A DNA stretch of 38,443 bases from Candidatus Woesearchaeota archaeon CG11_big_fil_rev_8_21_14_0_20_43_8 (GCA_002762705.1 PCVE01000124.1:1-38443); one strand, 5' to 3'. Shown: positions 8,341 to 15,974, numbered from the stretch's first letter. A program made the numbers and translations. The notes: generated by a model from the letters alone, not told the origin.

Positions 8341-10725
8341 TCAAGGCAATGCTGCTGTCGCTTTGATTAAAGACCAAAGATCGGTGATGTCTTTCTTCCC
8401 AGCCAGACAGAAGTCATCATTGTTGTCAGTGCGCACAACAAAAGTCTTCGCGCCGAAATTCTGGTCGCAATTACAGAAAGATGCATAATCATTTTTCTTG
8501 TTACTATCGATCACAACAACACCATAATAATCCGGGCCGCCATTTACTTTAGATGCGACGAATTGATTGAGCTTTGAAGCGACCCAGCTGAATGCGAGAG
8601 ACCCATTATAGCATGCAGTCTGTATACCCATCGTTAATTTTCTTCGTTCGATGTCATATACCGCATTATACGATTCATCTATCAAGGCATACAGGCTATC
8701 AGCGAGCCGGTTGAACTCAGAATTTGGATTCGAGAGTACTGTCGATTCAGGATAATTCAAAGCGACGAAGACCACATTGAGTTTTTTCTTTGAAGAACCT
8801 GATGGCGAAATCACCATCTGTAACGGACCCTGTTCAGTCATATCATCGCACTGCACTGCGCTTGGGTATCCGCAGACTGTCCCTGAACCAGTTTTCTGCT
8901 GGTCGATCGCAAATTTGATGTCCTGATAATCTTCTAAAGAGCCATCAGACGCAGTCACCCTCATCACCGGACCTCCTTTGCAGCAATCTTTCTGCTCGAG
9001 CTCATAACCGCGGGCTTCATCGAACTTGGTGTTCACATTCCGTCCATCGATGCTGAATTCGACTTCGTCTTCATCCGGATCTATCGCCTGCAGGACATAA
9101 CGATAGATATAATCAGTTGACGGTGATTCCTTGAACACATCCTTAATCCACATGCTCCTTGTCTCGTGATATAGATCGCAACCATTCATAGTGGTGCCTG
9201 CTGCACCCGGGGTAGTGCCAGTTCCAGTGCCAGCCACGCCAGGACCGACACTTGGAGATGTAACTGCCATAGGAACATAACCAGTCGGCCAAGTGATCGG
9301 CGGACAAGGGTTCTTTGTGGCTTTAATAATGTCAGCATTGATATGCGTGCTTGTGTCTTTTGGCATGAAGATCACTGCGCGCTGCCTGCCGTCTTTATCT
9401 TCTCTGTGGAATTCGATTATGTTTCCATTCGTCGTTGTCCCAGAGATATGGAACTGAAGACCTGTGAAACTACTTCCACCTACAGGATCAAGCCATATCT
9501 GCTCGAACGCATCATCAGTCGTCGTCGATGCGACAATGCTTCCGTCTATCCCTTTTCCCCATTGCTTGCCATTCATTTCATCCAACTCAGAGACATAATA
9601 CAATGCAGGCGCTCGGTTCTGTCTCACGAAACGCCAGACATACGGCTTGTTTCCGACTGTGGATTTCTTGTCGACAACCTCGATGATATCATCGAAATAA
9701 TATCCAGCAATCTCGCCATCAGCATAAGGCTCTTCTCCTTCCAAATAGCGATCCTCGCCATCAGCGACGCTCACAGTGGCGCTATCCTTTCCGAGCAGAT
9801 AGCGTCCTGACGAATCGTCGTCATCCTGATTGAGATAAAGAGGCCCATCGATCGTGATATTGAAAGCAGGATCCATAGTCTCACGTTTTATCATCTCGAT
9901 GATTGCATCATATAATCTTTTTAGACGGACATTCACTTTGTATGTGAACTTATCGAAACGGACTTTATCATTCCCATCTGAAAATTCGACAGGATAATCC
10001 AAATACACACGGAAATCGTTCTTTGTCAGAAGCACAGAGACATTCATCGCAAGATCAGAGGTCACACCCATCTCTTTGATATCATATGTATGCGACAATT
10101 GCTTGTAATCGCCAAGACAGGCACCCATGTTGTTCATGATATATGCTTTCAGTTTCCCTTCGATCGAACCAGCGCCGTCTTTCTCATATAGATGAGGGAC
10201 GATGACACGGCCAAACACAGGAGAATCGAATGATAGTTCACCAAGAGTCAGTCCGCCACTGTTGTCAAGATCCTTGTATGGGAACTTCTTCCACGGATAG
10301 TCTGGCACATTTGGACATGACGAGAAATCATCTGTGCAGCCACCCATCATGCTTCTTGTGATCCAGTATGGAACCATGCATTCACTTTTTCCGCAGGAAT
10401 CATAATACACAAAATAGACCCCTTCATAATTATCAGTGAGATCATCATCTATCCCACCTTGTTCCTTATAGATATAACCGCCTTGTTTCCCGAACAGTTC
10501 AAGGGCCTTATCAGTCATGTCTTCGAAACATGATTGTATGAAAGACTGGATCATTGTCTTATCGATCGCGCTTTTCGCGGTCTCGACAGGTGTCACCGCA
10601 TCCTTCCCTTCAGTCTTGCCATGTGTAGAGACATAGATGAAGAAACCTATACCGAGCAGAAAAAAGACTCCGACTATGATGAAAAAAGTCATCTGGGCTT
10701 TTTTTCCTTGATGTTTCATATACAT
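8341..10725 (-). CDS. large surface protein with class III (prepilin-like) signal peptide
   Basis: A 794-aa protein whose N-terminus (Lys-rich, then KKAQMTF and a 20-residue hydrophobic helix) matches archaeal class III signals cut before the Gln by a prepilin peptidase; the helix would stay as anchor or assembly core. The rest is extracellular: an acidic region, a Gly/Thr/Pro linker near residue 500, then a cadherin-like stretch (about 538-608) with AIDPDEDEVEF and VTASDGS. The last about 140 residues look like an alpha/beta domain with several cysteines. A TTG at 10743 opens the frame, but the shared TATA palindrome at 10742-10755 means the start is ATG 10725 or 10719. It is far longer than a pilin, so it is more likely an anchored adhesin or a pilus-tip type protein (inference). 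Confidence 0.8.
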   Translation of the reverse strand: MYMKHQGKKAQMTFFIIVGVFFLLGIGFFIYVSTHGKTEGKDAVTPVETAKSAIDKTMIQSFIQSCFEDMTDKALELFGKQGGYIYKEQGGIDDDLTDNYEGVYFVYYDSCGKSECMVPYWITRSMMGGCTDDFSSCPNVPDYPWKKFPYKDLDNSGGLTLGELSFDSPVFGRVIVPHLYEKDGAGSIEGKLKAYIMNNMGACLGDYKQLSHTYDIKEMGVTSDLAMNVSVLLTKNDFRVYLDYPVEFSDGNDKVRFDKFTYKVNVRLKRLYDAIIEMIKRETMDPAFNITIDGPLYLNQDDDDSSGRYLLGKDSATVSVADGEDRYLEGEEPYADGEIAGYYFDDIIEVVDKKSTVGNKPYVWRFVRQNRAPALYYVSELDEMNGKQWGKGIDGSIVASTTTDDAFEQIWLDPVGGSSFTGLQFHISGTTTNGNIIEFHREDKDGRQRAVIFMPKDTSTHINADIIKATKNPCPPITWPTGYVPMAVTSPSVGPGVAGTGTGTTPGAAGTTMNGCDLYHETRSMWIKDVFKESPSTDYIYRYVLQAIDPDEDEVEFSIDGRNVNTKFDEARGYELEQKDCCKGGPVMRVTASDGSLEDYQDIKFAIDQQKTGSGTVCGYPSAVQCDDMTEQGPLQMVISPSGSSKKKLNVVFVALNYPESTVLSNPNSEFNRLADSLYALIDESYNAVYDIERRKLTMGIQTACYNGSLAFSWVASKLNQFVASKVNGGPDYYGVVVIDSNKKNDYASFCNCDQNFGAKTFVVRTDNNDDFCLAGKKDITDLWSLIKATAALP

Positions 10726-10741
10726 ATCTTCTTTTGAAAGC

Positions 10742-10755
10742 AATATTTAAATATT
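10742..10755. promoter_or_regulatory. palindromic TATA shared by two divergent genes
   Basis: A perfect 14-bp palindrome, AATATTTAAATATT, is the only TATA-like element between the HTH gene (ATG 10777, 28 bp from the centre) and the prepilin-like gene (ATGs 10725 and 10719, 24 and 30 bp from the centre). It could serve both directions. A purine-rich GAAAG next to it on the plus strand looks like a BRE favouring the HTH gene. Confidence 0.5.
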
Positions 10756-10776
10756 TACCTAGATACACTTATAAGC

Positions 10777-11175
10777 ATGAACCAAAAGATCACGATAATC
10801 AAGATAAGGAAACCGATCCACAAAGACATCAATGAGAAACTGCAATGGTTCGGAAATTCTGTAGGTCTCTTCAATCTCCGGGACAAGGATAAATCGTGCT
10901 TCAGGATATTCATTGTCCTCATCAAAGCAGGCAGAGGCAAGCGAGGCGTATCAAGCGATGATATCGCGATCGATCTAAACCTGTCAAGGGGCACTGTCAT
11001 ACATCACATCAATAAACTGATGGATGCAGGTATCGTTGTATATGAAGACGGCAAATATTTTCTTAGAGTCAACAATCTGGAGAATCTTATAGAAGAGATA
11101 GAGAAGGATCTTAGAAGAACACTTGATGATCTTAAGAGCATCGCAAAAGATATAGATGATAACTTGGGCATATAG
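10777..11175 (+). CDS. winged-helix transcriptional regulator
   Basis: A 132-aa DNA-binding protein. Residues about 40-100 form a winged helix: SSDDIAIDLNLSRGTVIHHI reads as helix-turn-helix, followed by a short beta wing (IVVYEDGKYFLRV) of the ArsR/MarR general type. The last about 30 residues are an acidic-basic amphipathic helix that could form a coiled-coil dimer. No Cys-based metal sensor motif is seen. The gene appears leaderless, with its ATG 28 bp from the centre of the palindromic TATA shared with the divergent prepilin-like surface gene. Control of that gene and of its own synthesis is the obvious guess. Confidence 0.8.
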   Translation: MNQKITIIKIRKPIHKDINEKLQWFGNSVGLFNLRDKDKSCFRIFIVLIKAGRGKRGVSSDDIAIDLNLSRGTVIHHINKLMDAGIVVYEDGKYFLRVNNLENLIEEIEKDLRRTLDDLKSIAKDIDDNLGI

Positions 11176-11177
11176 AA

Positions 11178-11459
11178 AGTGGACAGACACGCCTGCAGAT
11201 GGACAGCAGTCCTGAATGATGGCTACCTTGAACTCTTCTCAATCCCGCTACCCCGAAGACACCAACATCATATGTTATAGCTGCTTTCTTCCGAACCTGA
11301 CTAATTCCATAAAACATCGGCCCAATGGGACAGGATATCATCGGCCAGACCAAGACCAGTCACGCAAGGCGACTGCCTCTCCACAGACTTCGACTCCGCC
11401 GTATAGTCCGGTTGCGGTTACAAGAGGGGACTAGCCACCCAGTCTAAGTCTGTCCAAGA
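11178..11459 (-). ncRNA. ffs: signal recognition particle RNA (7S RNA)
   Basis: Archaeal SRP RNA of about 280 nt. The diagnostic SRP54-binding helix 8 is complement 11281-11301, reading GTCAGGTTCGGAAGAAAGCAG on the minus strand, with the GGAA tetraloop and the conserved AGCAG asymmetric-loop strand. The two ends pair: GGACAGAC near the 5' end (complement 11448-11455) with GTCTGTCC near the 3' end (complement 11181-11188), forming the closing helix 5. A TATA box at 11480-11487 sits 25 bp from the predicted 5' end. With SRP54 and SRP19 it would form the particle that targets membrane and secreted proteins. Its 3' end abuts the stop of the HTH gene on the other strand. Exact ends are uncertain by a few bases. 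Confidence 0.9.
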
Positions 11460-11479
11460 GGGTAGAAATCAATGTAGGC

Positions 11480-11487
11480 TTTTAAAA
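11480..11487 (-). promoter_or_regulatory. TATA box of the SRP RNA gene
   Basis: TTTTAAAA on the minus strand, centred about 25 bp upstream of the predicted 5' end of the SRP RNA near 11459. Confidence 0.6.
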
Positions 11488-11571
11488 CTTATGGTTAAAA
11501 CAGGCTTTCTTGGCACATACTAGATAAAAAATATAAATCCGATAGGACATCTAGCATTGCAGGTGATACTC

Positions 11572-11754
11572 ATGGCATTGAAAGAATGCAATTTCTGTGA
11601 TAATGAAGTTCCAGTAAATGGACAATGCAACAACTGCGGATTTGTGGATGGGATGAATAGGGAACCCGTCGATGATGAGTTAAAGAGAGCAAGAGAAGTG
11701 AATTCTGAGCATGATTATGAGCAGTTCCGAAATATCGACAGTTTGTTGCTCTGA
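11572..11754 (+). CDS. small zinc-ribbon protein
   Basis: A 60-aa protein with two CxxC pairs in the first 25 residues (CNFC and CNNC, 11 residues apart), a typical minimal zinc ribbon, followed by an acidic, charged helix. Function is not recognised; such proteins often bind nucleic acid or act as adaptors. The ATG at 11572 has AGGTGAT four bases upstream, which decides it over an in-frame ATG at 11557. ATATAAAT at about 11531-11538 gives a promoter with a short leader. Confidence 0.7.
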   Translation: MALKECNFCDNEVPVNGQCNNCGFVDGMNREPVDDELKRAREVNSEHDYEQFRNIDSLLL

Positions 11755-11833
11755 ATGATTCTCACTAAGAAGTAATCACGTAATATTTTATACTCCCAAG
11801 AACATAATCCTTTCTGTTGGGGGGTGTAAGTTA

Positions 11834-11950
11834 ATGTACCTGAATGGTGCGACTGATCTGAGACAGTTAGGCACTTTGCTTGACGCACATGTAGAAAGCA
11901 TCAAGAGAAAGACTGATTGTTTCATGAAAGACCTAAAGAAACGAAGATAA
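11834..11950 (+). CDS. 38-aa basic hypothetical protein
   Basis: An open frame from ATG 11834 to TAA 11948-11950 encodes a 38-residue peptide with a Lys/Arg-rich C-terminal half and one Cys. A GGGGTGT element ends about six bases before the ATG, and a TATA-like ATTTTATA at about 11785-11792 gives a leader of some 20 bases. It ends two bases before the stop of the convergent Trm5-like gene. No family is recognised; the initiation signals are the main reason to call it. Confidence 0.45.
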   Translation: MYLNGATDLRQLGTLLDAHVESIKRKTDCFMKDLKKRR

Positions 11951-11952
11951 TT

Positions 11953-13719
11953 TTATATTATCTCGAAATCGACGCATATCCGATATACATGTGGAGCATG
12001 CTGTCCGCATTTGACTGTATTTAGGATTCTGTATTCCATCTTGTTATTTTCACAAGCCTTCCTGATTTTTTCATGCGCATCTGAGAAATTGTCTTCTGCC
12101 AAGAAATCATAGAAATGTATGATTGTCCCTTTCTTTGCAGCAAGCAGCGCAGAATCAAGGAAATCTTCAGCTGACTTTGGGAGTGGCATCAAAATACGAT
12201 CGAACTTCCTGACTGTGCGCCCTAAAGCCTCATAACTCCTAAGCATCTCTATCAGATGCATCTCATCTTTATCAGTCACTTCAGTGACACCAAGGTTGAC
12301 ATATGGCAAGACACGGGAAAAATCGACAAATCCTTTTCCAATCTCACATGAATGCGCCTTATAATCATGATCATTCAGATGAAAATAAGTATTGAAATGC
12401 AGGCGTACCTCTTTTATGTGCTTCTCCACCTTGGCATTGTCCTGATATGTGATGAACAGATGACATATATCTATACACATATTTTTGATGCCTGCTTTCT
12501 TTCCGATCCGTATGATCTCATCCGCCTTTCCAAATATCCCTTTTGTCGTGTTCTCAAAATAAAAATAATCGAAATACTCTGAGATTTTCTTCAGGTTCTT
12601 GACAAGGACTTCTTCTTCTTCTGCGATGCCGATATACTGCGATGGATGAACGACAGCTTTTATATGATACTTCTTGCATAATCTTCCAAGCGTCCTTAGC
12701 ATGGCAAGCTCTGGACCGACATCTCTTTGTGCAAGGGTATACCTGACACCGCCATGTGAGAAAGGCATATGGAGCACCACATCGATGCCTTTTGATTGCA
12801 ATCCCACAATTGTCGCTTCAAGTCGCTCTGATCCCAAAGAAAGATCATCCTCATGCAGATGAAGTTCCATTATGACCAGATGCTCTTTTAGTCTTTCATC
12901 AAGCTGTTTCTCATCATCAGATGATTTCAATCCGACGATATGATGGAAGATATTAGGCACAATCTCTTTCACATCTCCATTGATGAGGATGACATTATGG
13001 AGCCTGTTCAATCTCACATTCTCCATGCCATACATATGCCCGGCTGGATTGAGCTCTATCCCAAAGACAGACCTTGCCTTTGTGTTCTTTGAGATCACAC
13101 ATGGATAAGGAGCGCATCCAGAGAACATGACAAGGACGTCTTCCATCGGAGCTATCTCCATCATGATCCTTTTCCTCTCAGTGCTGAGCCTTGGAGAAAA
13201 ATATACATCTTCGACATTAAGCTTCAGTGTCACGCCATTCTCTTTATGGAAAGTCTCTTTCCGATCTTCACCTGCTAGATGCACCATATTCTGCGTCCGG
13301 AATGTACCACCATGTATGCCGCCTTTCTTCAGCACCACTTTCAGGTTCTTATGAAGATCAAGAAGCGTCTCTGCTATCAGCGTCTCTTTTTCTTTCAGCT
13401 CATCATCAATCTCGATGATCGCTATATCGCCCACCTGATCGAACGCAGTCTTCAATTGCGCCATCTCTTCTTCTGTCAATATGCAGCTCAATCGCTCCTG
13501 TAGGCCGGCAGGTGGATCACGGCATGGAAGATCCCGATCCACAAATTCGACAAAATTGAACTCCTCTTTGATCCTGTCCTTGACATCAGGAGATATGATT
13601 GCCATATAGATATAAGACCCATCTTTATCAGCGAAGAATCTATTGTCATGGAATGAATTCTTGATGATGAATTGCTTCACTTCGTTCGCTGATTTCAATG
13701 GTATCTTCGCCGCTTGCAT
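11953..13719 (-). CDS. Trm5-like tRNA methyltransferase with inserted TIM barrel
   Basis: A 588-aa Trm5/COG2520 protein with a foreign domain inside it. Residues about 1-260 hold the Trm5 N-terminal part, the linker with KKGGIHGGTFRTQN and FSPRLSTER, and the SAM-binding half (VLVMFSG, GIELNP, ENVRLNRLHNV, GDV). The second half resumes at about 506 with FDRILMPLPKSAEDFLDSAL and runs to the end. Between lie about 245 residues of a xylose isomerase/endonuclease IV-type barrel with metal-ligand-like residues His317, His358, Glu389, Asp417, His420, His447, His456 and Glu480. Trm5 makes m1G37 in tRNA. Here the usual N-L-P-K motif is P-L-P-K and motif I lacks its Asp, so activity is uncertain. AGGTGA overlaps the FEN-1 stop and sets the ATG at 13719; the two genes are one operon. 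Confidence 0.85.
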   Translation of the reverse strand: MQAAKIPLKSANEVKQFIIKNSFHDNRFFADKDGSYIYMAIISPDVKDRIKEEFNFVEFVDRDLPCRDPPAGLQERLSCILTEEEMAQLKTAFDQVGDIAIIEIDDELKEKETLIAETLLDLHKNLKVVLKKGGIHGGTFRTQNMVHLAGEDRKETFHKENGVTLKLNVEDVYFSPRLSTERKRIMMEIAPMEDVLVMFSGCAPYPCVISKNTKARSVFGIELNPAGHMYGMENVRLNRLHNVILINGDVKEIVPNIFHHIVGLKSSDDEKQLDERLKEHLVIMELHLHEDDLSLGSERLEATIVGLQSKGIDVVLHMPFSHGGVRYTLAQRDVGPELAMLRTLGRLCKKYHIKAVVHPSQYIGIAEEEEVLVKNLKKISEYFDYFYFENTTKGIFGKADEIIRIGKKAGIKNMCIDICHLFITYQDNAKVEKHIKEVRLHFNTYFHLNDHDYKAHSCEIGKGFVDFSRVLPYVNLGVTEVTDKDEMHLIEMLRSYEALGRTVRKFDRILMPLPKSAEDFLDSALLAAKKGTIIHFYDFLAEDNFSDAHEKIRKACENNKMEYRILNTVKCGQHAPHVYRICVDFEII

Positions 13720-13728
13720 AATATTCAC

Positions 13729-14760
13729 CTAAAAATCAAAAAGTGATTTCTGTTTTTGGTTATTCTTGTATTCATCAAGACTCTTCAGTGTGGTCTCTAC
13801 CCTATCCACGGAGAAATCATGATTCTCGCAAAGTATCTCTTTTATCTTATCAAGATCCGGATTTTTCCATGAAAGTGCATAATCATCTGAGACTTTCATC
13901 TTCAGAAACACATCCATGACATCAGTATAAGGATAGTCAAAATGCTCTTCCCATTTCTGATCTGAAAAAAGTGTATCAAAATCATGTCCATGCTGTTTCA
14001 CTAGCTTGATAGCGTTCTTTGGTCCGATTCCGGGTATCCCGCCGATATCAAAATCAGTCCCGACAAGCACGCCGACCGCGACAAGCTGTTCTCTTGTGAT
14101 CATATTCTTGGTCAATACTTCGTCAAGTTCGATCATCTGGGGATGAAATGATTCATATGAAAGACTGCTCTTGACTTTACGTCTCTCGCTGATTGTCAGA
14201 TTCTGCACCATGCGCGGGACACCAAACAAAAGATTATCATAATCCTGCGAGATGCACCCATACACTTCACCTTTTCTTACTATATGCGCAGCCTGGGCCT
14301 CTCCTTCAGAAGGTGCTTCGATACATGGAAGTCCAAGTGCCTTGACGAGCGCTTTCGCTTCATCTATCATATCCTTTGTCAGCTTGGAAGTCCTGGCAGC
14401 GTATTTACGCATGCCATCGATATCTTCACTCTTCTCCGCTGCCTTGAATCTTGAATGCGCATCATCCTTAAGTCTCGCTCTCCTTTCTCTTTCCTTTTTC
14501 TTCAAAACAGGTGGTTCTCCATCAAAGACAAATGCTAGTCTTATCCCATTCTGCATCAATCTGGTAGTTCGTGCGAAAAGACCGGTCAGATGAGATGTCA
14601 CATTGCCTTTTGAATCAGTGAGAAGCGATCCATCCCTTTGCCTTATCGTCGAAAGGAACTGATAAAGTATATTGAATGCATCGACAGTGAAGGCTTTCCC
14701 AGACAGATCACCAAGCATGATCTCGTTCTTGACGACAATGTCTTTTATGTTCACTCCCAT
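13729..14760 (-). CDS. fen1: flap endonuclease 1
   Basis: Structure-specific 5' nuclease that removes 5' flaps and RNA primers during Okazaki-fragment maturation and repair. The 343-aa length is normal. Acidic metal-binding residues occur in the family motifs VDAFN, FVFDGEPP, EAPSEGEAQAA, SQDYD and GTDFDIGG, followed by the helix-hairpin-helix GIPGIGPKNA. The C-terminus QKSLFDF is a PCNA-interacting peptide, so it should work on the sliding clamp. The frame is open to 14871, but homologues begin MGVxI, matching the ATG at 14760. ATTTATAT at 14791-14800 is a likely TATA box. The Trm5-like gene follows 10 bp downstream and uses a Shine-Dalgarno that overlaps this stop codon. TatD is divergent. 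Confidence 0.95.
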   Translation of the reverse strand: MGVNIKDIVVKNEIMLGDLSGKAFTVDAFNILYQFLSTIRQRDGSLLTDSKGNVTSHLTGLFARTTRLMQNGIRLAFVFDGEPPVLKKKERERRARLKDDAHSRFKAAEKSEDIDGMRKYAARTSKLTKDMIDEAKALVKALGLPCIEAPSEGEAQAAHIVRKGEVYGCISQDYDNLLFGVPRMVQNLTISERRKVKSSLSYESFHPQMIELDEVLTKNMITREQLVAVGVLVGTDFDIGGIPGIGPKNAIKLVKQHGHDFDTLFSDQKWEEHFDYPYTDVMDVFLKMKVSDDYALSWKNPDLDKIKEILCENHDFSVDRVETTLKSLDEYKNNQKQKSLFDF

Positions 14761-14810
14761 TTTTATACACCATAGAGCATCTTGGATGCAATATAAATTT
14801 TTGGATAAAT

Positions 14811-14818
14811 ATTTATAT
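14811..14818 (+). promoter_or_regulatory. TATA box of the tatD gene
   Basis: ATTTATAT lies 25-30 bp before the ATG at 14842, so the tatD mRNA should be leaderless. The FEN-1 TATA lies about 20 bp away on the other strand (14791-14800), making a compact divergent promoter pair. Confidence 0.55.
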
Positions 14819-14841
14819 AGTCTCTTATCACGACAAGCAAT

Positions 14842-15630
14842 ATGACTATCATGGTTGATGTGCACGCACATCTGGACTATCCTTTATTTGAAGAGGATCT
14901 GGATGAAGTGATAAAAAGAGCAAAAGAAGCTGGAGTAAAAGCAATCATCCAGAATGGGATAAATCCAAAGACAAACAGGAAGACGCTAGAGCTTGCAGAA
15001 CGATATGACATCATCAAACCAGCGCTTGGACTTTATCCGATAGATGCGCTCCAAGCAGAAGTCGCCGATGCGACATATGATATCGACTGCACTCCGTTCG
15101 ATGTCGACGAAGAGATCAGATTCATCGAAAAGCAAAAAGACCAGATAATCGCTATCGGAGAAGTCGGCCTTGATTACAATTGGATCAAAGACAGATGTGA
15201 TGAACAGAAAGACACTTTCTCAAAGATAATCAGGCTTGCAGAGAAGATAAAAAAACCGATCATTGTCCATTCACGAAAAGCAGAGATAGATATCTTAGAC
15301 ATGCTTGAGTCTTCAAGACTGAAAAAAGTCGTCTTGCATTGTTTCTGCGGCAGATCAAGCCTGGTGAAGCGAGCAGTTGATGATGGATATAGCTTTTCGA
15401 TACCAGCAAATATAGTAAGAGATATGCATTTCCAGAAGATCGCTGCCGAGATACCTACCAATCAGATATTGACTGAGACCGACGCGCCATTCCTGAGCCC
15501 TTTTCGCGGAAAACGAAATGAACCGGCATTCATAAGTGAATCATTGAAGAAGATATCTGAACTCCGCGGCCTCACAGTAGAAGAGACGAGCAATCTGATA
15601 TATCTCAATTATCAAAGAATGTTTCTATGA
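14842..15630 (+). CDS. tatD: TatD family metal-dependent hydrolase
   Basis: A 262-aa TatD-type TIM-barrel hydrolase; family members are Mg-dependent DNases with 3'-5' exonuclease activity and suggested roles in DNA repair or turnover. Metal ligands are visible in order: VDVHAHLD at the N-terminus, GEVGLDY (Glu), PIIVHSR (His), VLHCFCG (His) and TETDAPFLSP (Asp). Length fits the family. A TATA box at 14811-14818 supports a leaderless start at ATG 14842; an ATG three codons later is the alternative. It is divergent from FEN-1, another nuclease gene. Annotated archaeal homologues are often named simply hydrolase TatD. Confidence 0.93.
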   Translation: MTIMVDVHAHLDYPLFEEDLDEVIKRAKEAGVKAIIQNGINPKTNRKTLELAERYDIIKPALGLYPIDALQAEVADATYDIDCTPFDVDEEIRFIEKQKDQIIAIGEVGLDYNWIKDRCDEQKDTFSKIIRLAEKIKKPIIVHSRKAEIDILDMLESSRLKKVVLHCFCGRSSLVKRAVDDGYSFSIPANIVRDMHFQKIAAEIPTNQILTETDAPFLSPFRGKRNEPAFISESLKKISELRGLTVEETSNLIYLNYQRMFL

Positions 15631-15692
15631 ATGTCCCTAAAGACGATAATCCAATAAAGAATTAGAAAAAAATAAAGAAAGAAAATCAGGAA

Positions 15693-15854
15693 TTACTTCC
15701 TTTTTTTCTTGACAGCTTTCTTCTTGGTTGCTTTTTTCTTAACTACTTTCTTTTTGGCAACCTTTTTCTTGACAGCTTTCTTTTTGACAGCCTTTTTCTT
15801 GACAGCCTTTTTCTTAACAACTTTTTTCTTAACAGCTTTTTTCTTTGCAGCCAT
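15693..15854 (-). CDS. Lys-rich histone H1-like repeat protein
   Basis: A 53-aa protein built almost wholly of five-residue repeats of the form (A/V/T)VKKK or AVKKK, ending KKKRK; more than half the residues are Lys. It resembles the tails of histone H1-like and bacterial Hc1-type chromatin proteins, so non-specific DNA (or RNA) binding is likely, but the fold is probably disordered. GAGGTGA six bases before ATG 15854 decides the start; the longer frame to 15896 is not used. The matching DNA (about 15700-15850) is a run of near-identical 15-bp units that could expand or contract. A 7-bp hairpin lies at the start of its predicted leader. Confidence 0.8.
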   Translation of the reverse strand: MAAKKKAVKKKVVKKKAVKKKAVKKKAVKKKVAKKKVVKKKATKKKAVKKKRK

Positions 15855-15882
15855 AAATTTCACCTCTTTTGTCCGTTTTGGC

Positions 15883-15899
15883 GTAGTGTGAAACACTAC
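15883..15899 (-). promoter_or_regulatory. hairpin or operator at the 5' end of the Lys-rich mRNA
   Basis: GTAGTGT-GAA-ACACTAC is a perfect 7-bp inverted repeat with a 3-base centre. The TATA box of the Lys-rich gene is GTTTAAATATC at about 15923-15933, so the repeat would occupy the first 20 bases of the transcript. It may be a 5' stabilising stem-loop or an operator just downstream of the start site. Confidence 0.45.
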
Positions 15900-15974
15900 T
15901 TAATCCTATCAATATACTTCATGATATTTAAACGTTTCTAAAAAAATAAATGTTTATTGTATTTTTAACTCTTG

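Noticed and set aside
15709..15891. 60-aa plus-strand frame of Phe-Leu-Thr repeats
   Set aside because: Antisense shadow of the Lys-repeat gene; AAG/AAA codons read backwards as CTT/TTT. No promoter or Shine-Dalgarno.
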